Assembly (NCBI GenBank): GCA_947627365.1
Contig: CANQVT010000007.1
Location: 1-64,000 of the forward strand
Length of the DNA: 64,000 nt
Direction of reading: 5' to 3'
Source of the DNA: an uncultured Lachnospiraceae bacterium
GTDB lineage: Bacteria > Bacillota > Clostridia > Lachnospirales > Lachnospiraceae
Below, one piece after another: positions 27,901 through 35,608 of the stretch. The notes under the pieces are model-generated. The model saw nothing but the letters and a program-made list of their open reading frames with translations. It was not told where the DNA came from and searched no databases. A program made the position numbers and the translations under genes. Within the stretch, counting starts at the first letter, position 1. Each line of letters starts with the position of its first letter.

Positions 27901-28201
27901 CACGCAGGCTGCTCAGATTCTCAAACTCACGGCCGTTGTAACGGCTTAAGCCCCCGTAGCTTCCGACCCAGATATAGCCGACGTCGTCCTGCATAATGGC
28001 GTTGGCCTCGCTCGTGATCATGCCGCTGCTCTCGTCGTAGGTCGTCTCAACGTACTCCATAAGCCCGATCTGACGGACTTCGTTGGACGCCTCCTGTATG
28101 GCGTCCTGCACGGTATCCTGCGCGAGCGCCGTGCAGGAAAAGGAGCACAGGCCGAGACAGAGACAGCCGAGGGCGATAAGTTTAGAAACGCGTTTTCGCA
28201 T
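24956..28201 (-). CDS. Propeller sensor (Reg_prop/Y_Y_Y) with HD-GYP output domain
   Basis: Large membrane sensor of 1081 residues. A signal peptide (MRKRVSKLIALGCLCLGL) leads into two seven-bladed Reg_prop propellers (about 60-690; repeats such as GYIWVGSYGGLSRYNG and KLWICTDNGIGYLDE), a Y_Y_Y domain (about 690-765), a membrane helix (about 780-805), a coiled linker, and a cytoplasmic HD-GYP domain (about 835-1000). The HD part reads LLHDIGKIGIPDQILTKDG. The GYP signature reads HHERYDGKGYC, cysteine replacing proline. The last 65 residues are Ala/Glu-rich. The architecture is that of hybrid polysaccharide sensors with a c-di-GMP phosphodiesterase in place of a kinase. Start supported by GGAGAG and an upstream promoter. 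Ligand unknown; carbohydrate is a guess from related propellers. Confidence 0.9.
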   Translation of the reverse strand: MRKRVSKLIALGCLCLGLCSFSCTALAQDTVQDAIQEASNEVRQIGLMEYVETTYDESSGMITSEANAIMQDDVGYIWVGSYGGLSRYNGREFENLSSLRENAPRTGIRVLFQDSKKRIWIGTNDAGIYLFENEAFSAITQIAESPSSLTEGAAPLPLDAGALSVRSITEGADGTIYIGTTNGLFFVDDKMALALIDDEAIDGETIENLICDTNGVIWGSTGAGSMFVVFDGEVRVLFDRDLSGINLAYGLYQAQDGSIYIGTDSNYLMRLRLTHRTGGDDYTPENTTVEFLTMDNRETVNDVYQNSDGKLWICTDNGIGYLDENDVFYKINGMSSNTIMSQMCEDSEGNLWFASSRKGVIKLTKNKFLHIAYEADLIDQTVNATAIYDGCLYIATDNGLTVMDGDGARVDNDLTEMMKGIRIRSLMRDSVGRLWISTYKEYGLVCYDAKTEDCVSYTSADGLAHDQVRMACELSNGDIAAATNGGVSVIRDGKVLRSYTDVDGVQNKVILCIAEGKDHHIYAGSDGNGIYEIDPETDEVTNISVNDGLQSGVILRIVWDDKVDGFWISNGSEVALMTDDGIRQIKNIDAGVGSVFDIKLTEDSVWLMKSFGLIQISREDYIAGNPNYSILTRRDGLTSSITANSWNHFENGMLLICTGNGVYYIDINNIQYNTIPPKVAVGSVEANDEIFYGSKRIDLPADTPRITLTLDLLSYGIEGGTLEYYLEGFDEEPIEVKNLSANHVNYTNLPGGDYTFHLKGYNADGTPSEEITLPIHKEAQLLEHISLYLWTLLGLLILALLVLLIILIRQLILRKRTAEQREVYRKMTDQTVEIVAQTIDAKDKYTVGHSHRVAAYATEIGRRYGLSKEDLDKLSYGALLHDIGKIGIPDQILTKDGKLTDEEYAYIKRHPTIGGNILKGFEEQSPWIPQVARYHHERYDGKGYCEGLVGENIPLFARIVAVADSYDAMHSTRTYRKPLSTEKIRSELEHGKGLQFDERFAQIMIEMIDDGFEADEELEKAAAAEQETYASYLAKNAVTRSVAESKEAAAAQQVAAAADIVATQETAAAKDPAAIHEMKQN

Positions 28202-28259
28202 AAAAATCTCTCCGTTTTGTTATTTTGTCATTGCCTTGGGATGGATATACAGATCCTCA

Positions 28260-28306
28260 GACGACACCGGATTCACAAGGTGTTGTCATGCGGCTCCCCG
28301 CGAGGG
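28260..28306 (-). other. Two-hairpin leader of the HD-GYP gene
   Basis: In the roughly 130-nt leader, GACAACACC/GGTGTCGTC (one mismatch, loop of 10) and CCCC-tcgc-GGGG form adjacent hairpins. They do not match the c-di-GMP-I or c-di-GMP-II aptamers as I know them. Could affect RNA stability or be an unrecognised element. Confidence 0.4.
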
Positions 28307-28334
28307 GGCATATCATGTGGTACAAACGACAGTT

Positions 28335-28364
28335 ATTATATCATTACCAGTATATGTTTGTAAA
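28335..28364 (-). promoter_or_regulatory. Promoter of the HD-GYP gene
   Basis: On the minus strand TTTACA, 18 nt, perfect TATAAT, about 135 nt upstream of the start codon. Confidence 0.7.
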
Positions 28365-28383
28365 TCCTTTTTAATAAGAAAAA

Positions 28384-28434
28384 AGAGAATACGGGACGAA
28401 AAAGCCGCGTCCGGCAGCATGCCCCATATTCTCT
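28384..28434 (-). terminator. Terminator of the pyrBI operon
   Basis: On the minus strand AGAGAATATGGG pairs with CCCGTATTCTCT (one mismatch) and a TTTTTT run follows. It lies 32 bp beyond the pyrI stop. Confidence 0.8.
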
Positions 28435-28465
28435 GGTCGTTTGCACGAAAATTGAGTAAAGTCAG

Positions 28466-28906
28466 TCAGGACTTGCTGCCAGAGCTGCGATACTTCTCCT
28501 CACAGTACTGACAGCGGTAGATCTCCTTTTCCTCGTCGGCGAGAAAGAAGATGTGATCGATGCCCTGCTCGATTGAGGTGATGCAGCGCGGGTTCTTGCA
28601 GTGGATGATGTTGACGAGTTTTTTCGGGAGCGAGAGCTCCTTCTTGGAGACGATCTCGCCGTCCTTGATGATGTTGACCGTGATGTTGTGGTCGATGAAG
28701 CCCAGCACGTTCAGATCGAGCTGGTCGATCGGACATTCCACCTTGATGATGTCCTTCTTGCCCATCTTGTTGCTGTGCGCGTTTTTGATGATCGCCACGC
28801 AGCAGTCCATCTTGTCGAGCTTCAGATATTTGTAGAGCTCCATGCTCTTGCCGGCTACGATGTGGTCGAGCACGACGCCTTCGTTCAGCTTTCCTACGTT
28901 TAACAT
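28466..28906 (-). CDS. pyrI: Aspartate carbamoyltransferase regulatory subunit
   Basis: Allosteric subunit that pairs with PyrB and binds CTP/ATP. 146 residues, usual length. The N-terminal allosteric domain begins [16 protein letters not shown] and the C-terminal zinc domain has the four ligands as CKNPRC and CQYC. The start overlaps the pyrB stop by 7 nt, so it is translationally coupled. pyrI is typical of enterobacteria and many Clostridia but absent from Bacillus. Confidence 0.95.
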   Translation of the reverse strand: MLNVGKLNEGVVLDHIVAGKSMELYKYLKLDKMDCCVAIIKNAHSNKMGKKDIIKVECPIDQLDLNVLGFIDHNITVNIIKDGEIVSKKELSLPKKLVNIIHCKNPRCITSIEQGIDHIFFLADEEKEIYRCQYCEEKYRSSGSKS

Positions 28907-29826
28907 ACGCTTCCCTCCAATCCGAGCAGTGTGAGGATCAGTGCCATCCGGACATACACGCCGTACTGCGCCTGCTTAAAATAGGCCGCGCGCGGGTCGT
29001 CGTCCACCTCGACCGAGATCTCGTTCACGCGCGGCAGCGGGTGCAGGATCATCATGTCAGGGCCGGCAAGCTTCAGCTTCTCCTTGTCTAAAATATAGAA
29101 GTCCTTCATGCGGACGTAATCCTCCTCATTGAAGAAGCGCTCTCTCTGCACGCGCGTCATGTAGAGCAGGTCGAGCTCAGGCAGCGCGTCCTCGAGGCGG
29201 ACGACTTCTTTGAATTGCTGGCGGTTTCGCCGCAGCACATCGTCGCGAATATTGTCCGGGATGCGCAGCTCCTCCGGGGAGATTAGCACGAAGTTAACGT
29301 CGGGATAGCGGATCAGCGCCTGAATCAGCGAGTGTACCGTGCGCCCAAACTTCAGGTCGCCGCACAGGCCGATCGTGAAGTTGCCGAGGCGGCCTTTCAG
29401 GGAGCGGATCGTCAGCAGGTCGGTCAGCGTCTGCGTCGGGTGCTGATGGCCGCCGTCGCCCGCGTTGATGACCGGGATGCGCGATTTCATGGACGCGATG
29501 AGGGGGGCGCCCTCCTTCGGGTGCCGCATCGCGCAGATGTCTGCGTAGCAGGAGATGACCCGGATCGTGTCCGCGACGCTCTCGCCTTTGGCTGCGGAGC
29601 TGGAGTCGGCCGAAGAAAAACCAAGTACGCTGCCCCCTAAATTCAACATTGCGGCCTCAAAACTGAGACGGGTGCGAGTACTTGGTTCATAAAATAAAGT
29701 AGCTAATTTTTTGCCCGCGCAACTGTGTGCGTATTTTTCGGGGTTTTTCTCGATGTCGTTTGCCAGATCAAGCAGCCTGTCCAGCTCTTCGACCGAGAAA
29801 TCCAAAGGATTCATCAAATGTCTCAT
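28900..29826 (-). CDS. pyrB: Aspartate carbamoyltransferase catalytic subunit
   Basis: Second step of de novo pyrimidine synthesis: carbamoyl phosphate plus aspartate to carbamoyl aspartate. The track ORF is 65 codons too long; the ATG at 29826 has AGGAGG five bases upstream, gives 308 residues and begins [16 protein letters not shown]. Motifs: carbamoyl-phosphate-binding [35 protein letters not shown] and the aspartate-binding HPLPRVNEI. It lies in a two-gene operon with pyrI and no other pyr genes. A consensus-like promoter and a leader hairpin lie upstream. Confidence 0.96.
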   Translation of the reverse strand: MRHLMNPLDFSVEELDRLLDLANDIEKNPEKYAHSCAGKKLATLFYEPSTRTRLSFEAAMLNLGGSVLGFSSADSSSAAKGESVADTIRVISCYADICAMRHPKEGAPLIASMKSRIPVINAGDGGHQHPTQTLTDLLTIRSLKGRLGNFTIGLCGDLKFGRTVHSLIQALIRYPDVNFVLISPEELRIPDNIRDDVLRRNRQQFKEVVRLEDALPELDLLYMTRVQRERFFNEEDYVRMKDFYILDKEKLKLAGPDMMILHPLPRVNEISVEVDDDPRAAYFKQAQYGVYVRMALILTLLGLEGSVC

Positions 29827-29853
29827 AGTATCCTCCTCGCTGTGGTTGAACGG

Positions 29854-29877
29854 GATTGCCGGAATGATTCCGCAATC
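29854..29877 (-). other. Hairpin in the pyrB leader
   Basis: GATTGC-GGAA/TTCC-GGCAATC forms an almost perfect stem with one bulge in the 60-nt leader, about 30 nt before the start. It lacks a T-run and is not a recognisable PyrR-binding attenuator. Possibly an operator or a translational control element. Confidence 0.4.
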
Positions 29878-29892
29878 TGTTTCCTGTTTTGT

Positions 29893-29921
29893 ATCATAGC
29901 CCATCTGCTGTGGAAATTCAA
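29893..29921 (-). promoter_or_regulatory. Promoter of pyrBI
   Basis: On the minus strand TTGAAT, 17 nt, TATGAT, about 67 nt upstream of pyrB. Confidence 0.65.
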
Positions 29922-29962
29922 GACGGGAAAACAAAAAAATGGTGGAAAAAGAAAAAATCTGG

Positions 29963-29991
29963 TTGATTTCTGGACGTATGTATTGTATTCT
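29963..29991 (+). promoter_or_regulatory. Promoter of the BMP-family binding protein gene
   Basis: TTGATT, 17 nt, TATTCT, about 90 nt upstream of the start codon and divergent from the pyrB promoter. Confidence 0.55.
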
Positions 29992-30082
29992 AATATATGA
30001 AAACGAGGAAAACTGACACACAGTTTCCCCAGGTTGCGGAAGTTGTTATATCAACTAAATACAAAACAGGAGGATGAATGAA

Positions 30083-31114
30083 ATGAGCATGAAAAAGATT
30101 TCAGCAGTGATCCTTGCAGCAGCGATGGTGCTCGGCACGATGCCGATGGCAGTAAGTGCCAATGTCGAGGAAGAGACCGAGGCTTCGAAGTCCATCAAGG
30201 TAGGTATGGTTACCGACGCGGGTGGTATCAACGACCAGTCTTTCAACCAGTCGGCATGGGAAGGCCTTGAGGCTCTCGCCGAGGAGAACGACGCGATTGA
30301 GGTGAACTATCTTGAGAGCGCGACGGATGCGGATTATGCTTCCAATATCCAGACCTTTATCGACGAGGGATACGACCTGATCATCTGCGGCGGCTTTATG
30401 CTGGCAAACGCTACGCGCGAGGCTGCTGAGGCGAATCCGGATCAGAAGTTCGCGATCGTCGACGATGCGTCGAACGCGGATCTTCCAAATGTGGCTTGCC
30501 TGATGTTCTCCCAGGAGCAGGCTTCCTATCTGGTAGGCGTGGTTGCAGGCCTGATGACCAAGTCCAACAAGATCGGTTACGTGCAGGGTCAGGTTACCGA
30601 TACGATGAACCTCTTCGGCTACGGCTACATCGCAGGCGCTCAGTCCGTAAATCCGGACATTGAGGTTATGCAGTTCAACGTGAACAGCTTCACGGATGCG
30701 GCTACGGCTTCCGCAGGCGCGACCGACATGATTACGAACGGCGCGGACATCATCTATCACGCGGCAGGCGGCTCGGGCGCAGGCGTGATCCAGGCATGTG
30801 TGGACAATGACATCTACGCGATCGGCGTTGACACGGACCAGTCCTATCTGGCTCCGGAGACGGTCATCACTTCCGCTATGAAGCGTGTTGACATCGCTGT
30901 TACCTCGATCACCGAGGGCGTACTTGCAGGTGAGTTCGCAGGCGGTGTGCATCAGTACAGCCTGGAGGACGGCGGCGTGGACATCGCTCCGACGCAGGAT
31001 CTCCTTCCGGACGATGTGATCGCGGCAGTTGAGGCGGCGAAGGAGTCCATCCTTTCCGGCGACGTAGTGGTTCCGACCACGGCGGAAGAGTGCCCGGATT
31101 TCGTTCTCGAGTAA
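30083..31114 (+). CDS. BMP-family (nucleoside) ABC transporter substrate-binding protein
   Basis: Extracellular binding protein of the basic membrane protein family, which in characterised Gram-positives (BmpA, NupN) binds nucleosides. AGGAGG is directly followed by ATG 30074, too close to use; ATG 30083 has nine-base spacing and begins MSMKKISAVILAAAM, giving 343 residues. The mature fold shows VGMVTDAGGINDQSFNQSAWEG, IICGGFMLANATREAAEANPDQKFAIVD, FSQEQASYLVGVVAG and ADIIYHAAGGSGAGV, all family typical. The signal peptide ends VSA-NVEEE with no lipobox cysteine. The matching ATPase and permeases lie 3 kb downstream, separated by yjjI-yjjW and a terminator. Nucleoside specificity is inferred from family and pathway. 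Confidence 0.92.
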   Translation: MSMKKISAVILAAAMVLGTMPMAVSANVEEETEASKSIKVGMVTDAGGINDQSFNQSAWEGLEALAEENDAIEVNYLESATDADYASNIQTFIDEGYDLIICGGFMLANATREAAEANPDQKFAIVDDASNADLPNVACLMFSQEQASYLVGVVAGLMTKSNKIGYVQGQVTDTMNLFGYGYIAGAQSVNPDIEVMQFNVNSFTDAATASAGATDMITNGADIIYHAAGGSGAGVIQACVDNDIYAIGVDTDQSYLAPETVITSAMKRVDIAVTSITEGVLAGEFAGGVHQYSLEDGGVDIAPTQDLLPDDVIAAVEAAKESILSGDVVVPTTAEECPDFVLE

Positions 31115-31208
31115 TCCGACACAGACGAAGAAGAGGAATGCTTCCGAAACGCGGGCGGGGGACAATGGCCTGAAGGTTTTCGGAATACTGTAAAGGGTGA
31201 ATGATGAG

Positions 31209-31256
31209 GGGACTGTTGTGAAATAATTTATCTTATTTTGCAGCAGTCCCTTCTTT
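31209..31256 (+). terminator. Terminator after the BMP gene
   Basis: GGGACTG pairs with CAGTCCC, with further A/U and G-U pairing inside, and TTCTTT follows. It probably gives the binding protein its own abundant transcript, with partial readthrough into yjjI. Confidence 0.65.
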
Positions 31257-31345
31257 CAGAACAAGGCTGGAAAGTTCGCGGCAGCCGTAAACCTTGCGGA
31301 GAGAACGGGCTTTCGAAGAAAATGATATTATGAGGTGAGAGATTT

Positions 31346-32890
31346 ATGAAGCGAGTTTTGACGCCGGAGATCATTGAGGAGAAGCGCAGGGAGATTTACA
31401 ACACTCTGGTTGATCCCACAAGCTCCCATGAGCAGAAGGTTACCTACCTTGCGCGCCACGCGGAGAATTTTATGACGGTGCTGGATGAGCCAGAGGAGCT
31501 GGACGAGCTGATGCGCTGCGACATCGACACGCGCTGCATCTGCAATCTGTTCGAGGGCGACGCGCCTTATCGCCCGAGGTATATCTGCATCGATTTCCCC
31601 AAATTCCTGCGCGAAGGCAGCGAATTTCTGCAGCTTGGGCCGGCGAAGGATTTCGATGAGGCGCTGACGAACCTGATGATCATGTACCACAATATCCCGA
31701 GCATCACAAATTATCCGGTCTTTATCGGCGATCTCGATGAGCTGCTCGGACCGTACATCGAGAACCTGGACGACGAGACGGTGAAGAAAGCGCTGCGCCT
31801 GTGGCTGACGATGATCGACCGCACGATCCTCGATTCCTTCTGCCACTCGGACATCGGCCCGAAGGCCAGCCGTTTCGGCTATCTTTTGATGGAGGTCGAG
31901 TCGGAGCTGGAGAACGCGGTGCCGAATCTGACGATGCGCGTGAGCAAGGACACGCCGGACGATTTCATCCTGGCGGGAATCAAATGCGCGCTGCACTCGG
32001 CGAAGCCGAGCTTTGCGAACGACGAGATGTTCCGCGGCGAGCTGGGGGACGACTACTGCATCGCAAGCTGCTACAACGGACTGCTCAAGGGCGGCGGCTC
32101 CTATACGCTGAGCCGCCTGATCCTCTCGAATATCGCGAAGAGGGCGGAGAATATCGAGGATTTCAAGACGAACGTGCTGCCGCATGTGTGCGACGTCATG
32201 GCGCGCTATATGGACGAGCGGATCCGCTTCCTCGTGGAGGAGAGCGGCTGGTTCCAGAACAGCTTCCTTGCGAGGGAGGGTTTTGTGCAGAGAGATAAAT
32301 TCACGGCGATGTTCGGGCTGGTTGGCCTGGCGGAGTGCGTGAATCTGCTTCTTGAGAAGGAGGGCGGCACGGAGCGCTTTGGGCATAGCGACAGGGCGAA
32401 TCAGCTCGGCGTGGAGATCATGGATATCATCGATGATTTCAATAAGAACCATTTCAATCCTTACTGTGAGGCGACGGACCATCACTTCCTGCTTCACGCA
32501 CAGGTCGGGATTGAGTCGGATCATGACTGCTCGCCGGGGACGCGCATTCCGATCGGGGAAGAGCCGGACGAGTTGGTCGACCATCTGAAGTGCATCAACC
32601 TGTTCCATAAATATTTCCCGTCAGGCACCGGTGATATCTTCCCGGTAGATCTGACAGTACATAAAAATCCGCAGTATGTGCTTGATATCATCCGCGGAAG
32701 CCTCGGCATGGATATCCGCTATCTGTCCTTCTACGCGAGCGACAGCGACGTGATCCGCGTGACCGGATATCTGGTGAAGCGCAGCGAGATGGAGAAGCTT
32801 GACGCGGGACAGAACGTGCGGCAGAACACGACAGGTCTCGGACTGGGTGCAGCGAAGAACTGCAAGATTCTGGACCGCCGCATTCGCTGA
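31346..32890 (+). CDS. yjjI: YjjI-family glycyl radical enzyme
   Basis: Glycyl radical enzyme of the YjjI family (formerly DUF3029); the reaction is unknown. 514 residues, like E. coli YjjI. The C-terminal radical loop reads DVIRVTGYLVKRSEM, with the radical glycine at about residue 474. The mid-protein SCYNGLLKGGGSYTLSRL probably holds the thiyl-radical cysteine. The family is shorter than PFL or class III RNR. GAGGTGAGAG precedes the ATG. Its activase gene follows 112 bp downstream, and both stand between the binding protein and the ATPase/permease genes of a nucleoside ABC importer. Oxygen-sensitive anaerobic metabolism is expected. Confidence 0.92.
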   Translation: MKRVLTPEIIEEKRREIYNTLVDPTSSHEQKVTYLARHAENFMTVLDEPEELDELMRCDIDTRCICNLFEGDAPYRPRYICIDFPKFLREGSEFLQLGPAKDFDEALTNLMIMYHNIPSITNYPVFIGDLDELLGPYIENLDDETVKKALRLWLTMIDRTILDSFCHSDIGPKASRFGYLLMEVESELENAVPNLTMRVSKDTPDDFILAGIKCALHSAKPSFANDEMFRGELGDDYCIASCYNGLLKGGGSYTLSRLILSNIAKRAENIEDFKTNVLPHVCDVMARYMDERIRFLVEESGWFQNSFLAREGFVQRDKFTAMFGLVGLAECVNLLLEKEGGTERFGHSDRANQLGVEIMDIIDDFNKNHFNPYCEATDHHFLLHAQVGIESDHDCSPGTRIPIGEEPDELVDHLKCINLFHKYFPSGTGDIFPVDLTVHKNPQYVLDIIRGSLGMDIRYLSFYASDSDVIRVTGYLVKRSEMEKLDAGQNVRQNTTGLGLGAAKNCKILDRRIR

Positions 32891-33002
32891 GGTCCGGCGA
32901 GGAGCTTGCTGGATATCAGACCGCTGCATCCGCTGAGATCCGGCGATGCAGAAAGCATATGAAAGAAGAAAACCACACCCGGCGTATGGTGGAGAGGCAG
33001 AT

Positions 33003-33977
33003 ATGGCGAAGGCGACGGTAAATAAGATCATTTCATTCAGCTGCGTAGATGGGCCTGGCAATCGCAGCGCCGTGTTTCTGCAGGGCTGCGGCTTCGACTG
33101 TCGGTACTGCCACAATCCGGAGACGATCCACGCCTGCATTCACTGTGGCGAGTGCGTGAAGTATTGCAAGCCGGGCGCGCTGACGCTGGTGGAGGAAACT
33201 GTGCGACAGACCGATGAGCAAGGTGTTTGCTGCGGGGATGCCGGAGTAGTATGTTTTGGTGGCGGTGTAATGCCTGAAGTGAGTGACGGCCTGCCCGGTT
33301 TACGTTCTGCTGATCGCGGGACAGGCAGAAAGCGTGTGCACTACGATATCACGAAGTGCGTGTTTTGCGATGAGTGCTTCCGCCACTGTCCGCACGGGGC
33401 CTCCGCCCGGACAAGGGAGCTGACGGCGGAGCAGGTCATGCAGGAGGTCCGCCGCAATCTGCCGTTTATCCGTGGGATCACGGTATCCGGCGGAGAGTGT
33501 ACGCTGTGGCGAGATTTCCTCCTGGAGCTTTTAAGTCTCGCGAAGGCCGAGGGGCTCGGCACGCTGCTCGATTCAAACGGGAGCTATGAGTTTTCGAAGG
33601 ATTCAAAGCTGATGTCTGTGACGGACGGCGTCATGCTGGACGTCAAGGCCTGGAGCCGGGAGGACCATCTGCGCGTCACGGGACGCGACAATGCCTGCGT
33701 GCTTCGGAATCTGGAATGGCTGGCTCATGCGGGAAAGCTTGCGGAGGTGCGTACGGTCGTCGTGCCGGAGCTGTTTGACTGCCGGCAGACGGTGCGGGAG
33801 GTAAGCGCCCTGCTTGCGGAACTTGGCTGCCTGGACGCGAGGTACAAGATCATCCGCTACCGCCCGATGGGCGTGCGGGAGCAATACAAAGATCTGACGC
33901 CCCCGACGGAGGATCTTCTGCAGGAGCTGACCGACATCGCGGCCGGGTACGGGCTGAGGGACGTCGTTATCGTCTAA
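33003..33977 (+). CDS. yjjW: YjjW-family glycyl radical enzyme activase
   Basis: Radical SAM enzyme that uses a 4Fe-4S cluster and S-adenosylmethionine to form the glycyl radical in YjjI. The radical SAM motif CGFDCRYC gives the C-x3-C-x2-C ligands at residues 29, 33 and 36. Two ferredoxin-type clusters follow in an insert: CIHCGECVKYC and, after a longer spacer, CVFCDECFRHC. The SAM-binding GG-E region reads TVSGGECTLW. The track ORF starts 19 codons early; ATG 33003 begins MAKATVNKII, giving 324 residues. The spacer between the two ferredoxin motifs is long and variable-looking. It is paired with yjjI as in E. coli. Confidence 0.93.
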   Translation: MAKATVNKIISFSCVDGPGNRSAVFLQGCGFDCRYCHNPETIHACIHCGECVKYCKPGALTLVEETVRQTDEQGVCCGDAGVVCFGGGVMPEVSDGLPGLRSADRGTGRKRVHYDITKCVFCDECFRHCPHGASARTRELTAEQVMQEVRRNLPFIRGITVSGGECTLWRDFLLELLSLAKAEGLGTLLDSNGSYEFSKDSKLMSVTDGVMLDVKAWSREDHLRVTGRDNACVLRNLEWLAHAGKLAEVRTVVVPELFDCRQTVREVSALLAELGCLDARYKIIRYRPMGVREQYKDLTPPTEDLLQELTDIAAGYGLRDVVIV

Positions 33978-34066
33978 CGTTTTTTGGCAGACTGGGGCAT
34001 ACGTCGTCTGGTCTGTAGGAATATGATTTTAAATGACTGCGATATTATGGCAAGGGAGGGATAAAT

Positions 34067-35608
34067 TTGGCGGAACAACATGTGGATCTGAACACCAAGG
34101 TGATCGAGATGCGCAATATTGTCAAGAAGTTCGGCGATTTCACGGCGAACGACGGCATCAACCTCACGGTCCACAAGGGTGAAATCCACGCGATCTTAGG
34201 AGAGAACGGCGCGGGCAAGTCTACGCTGATGAATCAGCTGTACGGACTCTACAGGCCCACGTCGGGCGAGATCCTGGTGAACGGGAAACAGATCGAGATG
34301 AACAATCCGAGGGATGCGATCGCGGCCGGGATTGGCATGGTCCATCAGCACTTTATGCTGGTGCAGCCGTTCACCGTGACGGAGAACATCGTGCTCGGAA
34401 CGGAGCCGGTGAAGGGCGTGAAGCTGGATATGGCGACGGCCCGCGAAAATGTGCAGGAGATTTCGGAGCGCTACGGGCTTTCGATCGATCCGGACGCGAA
34501 GATCGAGGATATCTCGGTGGGCATGCAGCAGAGGGTGGAGATCCTCAAGGCGCTGTACCGCGGCGCGGACATCCTGATCCTCGACGAGCCGACGGCTTCG
34601 TTGACGCCGCAGGAGATTGTGGAGCTGATCGGGATCATGCACAATCTGACCGCGGACGGGAAGAGCATCATCCTGATCACGCACAAGCTGAAGGAGATCA
34701 AGGAGTCCGCGGACTATTGCACGATCATTCGGCTTGGAAAATACATCAATACGGTGAAGGTGGCTGACGTCACACAGGATGAGCTCGCCAGCATGATGGT
34801 GGGCCGTCAGGTCACGTTCGTGGTGGACAAGCCGGAGCAGAAGCCGGGGGACGTTGTCCTGGAGGTGAAGGATCTGCACGGCGTGGATTACCGCAAGGTT
34901 GAGATCCTGAAGGGCCTGAACCTCACGGTTCGTAAGGGCGAGATCGTGGGCATCGCGGGTATCGACGGCAACGGGCAGACGGAGCTTGTCGAGATCATCA
35001 CCGGTCTGCGCAAGGCGTCCGGCGGTTCGATTACGGTGAACGGGGTGGACATCTATAACAAGCCTCCTCGCTTCGGCTTCGTCCACGGCGTGTCGAGCAT
35101 ACCGGCCGACCGCCAGAAGCATGGGCTGGTGCTCGATTTCTCAGTAGAGGAAAATATGGTTCTGCAGAATTACAAGGATCCGCGCTTCGCGAACGGGCCT
35201 TTGATCAACCGCGGGGCGATCCGGGAATTCGCGTCGAGGGCGATTGAGAAGTATGATATCCGTCCGGCGCACTGCGAGGAGCGGCCGGCCGGGACGCTCT
35301 CGGGCGGAAACCAGCAGAAGGTCATCATCGCGCGCGAGGTGGAGAACGACAAGGATCTCCTGATCGCGGTGAACCCGACGCGCGGTCTGGACGTGGGCGC
35401 GATCGAGTTCGTGCACAAGTACATTGTAGAACAGCGCAACAAGGGCAAGGCGGTGCTACTGGTGTCCTTCGAGCTGGACGAGATCATGAGTCTTTCCGAC
35501 CGCATCGATGTGATCTACGACGGGAAGATCGTCAGCGAGGTGAGCGGAAAGGACGCGGAGGAGAATGAGCTCGGTCTGATGATGGCAGGAGGTGGAACGC
35601 ATGAATAA
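34067..35608 (+). CDS. Nucleoside ABC transporter ATP-binding protein (NupO/YufO-like)
   Basis: Cytoplasmic tandem ATPase of a BMP-type nucleoside importer. It has two ABC domains in 513 residues. Domain 1 has Walker A GENGAGKST, signature ISVGMQQRVEIL and Walker B LILDEPTASL. Domain 2 is degenerate in the P-loop (GIDGNGQTE) but keeps SGGNQQKV and NPTRGLDVGA, the usual asymmetry in sugar/nucleoside importers. The start is a TTG eight bases after GGGAGGG, giving MAEQHVDLN. It overlaps the first permease by 8 nt. The binding protein is encoded 3 kb upstream beyond yjjI-yjjW. Confidence 0.94.
   Translation: MAEQHVDLNTKVIEMRNIVKKFGDFTANDGINLTVHKGEIHAILGENGAGKSTLMNQLYGLYRPTSGEILVNGKQIEMNNPRDAIAAGIGMVHQHFMLVQPFTVTENIVLGTEPVKGVKLDMATARENVQEISERYGLSIDPDAKIEDISVGMQQRVEILKALYRGADILILDEPTASLTPQEIVELIGIMHNLTADGKSIILITHKLKEIKESADYCTIIRLGKYINTVKVADVTQDELASMMVGRQVTFVVDKPEQKPGDVVLEVKDLHGVDYRKVEILKGLNLTVRKGEIVGIAGIDGNGQTELVEIITGLRKASGGSITVNGVDIYNKPPRFGFVHGVSSIPADRQKHGLVLDFSVEENMVLQNYKDPRFANGPLINRGAIREFASRAIEKYDIRPAHCEERPAGTLSGGNQQKVIIAREVENDKDLLIAVNPTRGLDVGAIEFVHKYIVEQRNKGKAVLLVSFELDEIMSLSDRIDVIYDGKIVSEVSGKDAEENELGLMMAGGGTHE

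Noticed and set aside
28202-28330. c-di-GMP riboswitch before the HD-GYP gene
   Set aside because: None of the conserved aptamer segments (for example the CACGCA/GGGCAAACC core of class I) is present.
33965-33985. Terminator at the end of yjjW
   Set aside because: CGTTA/TAACG followed by T-run is only a 5-bp stem overlapping the stop codon; too weak to list as a feature.
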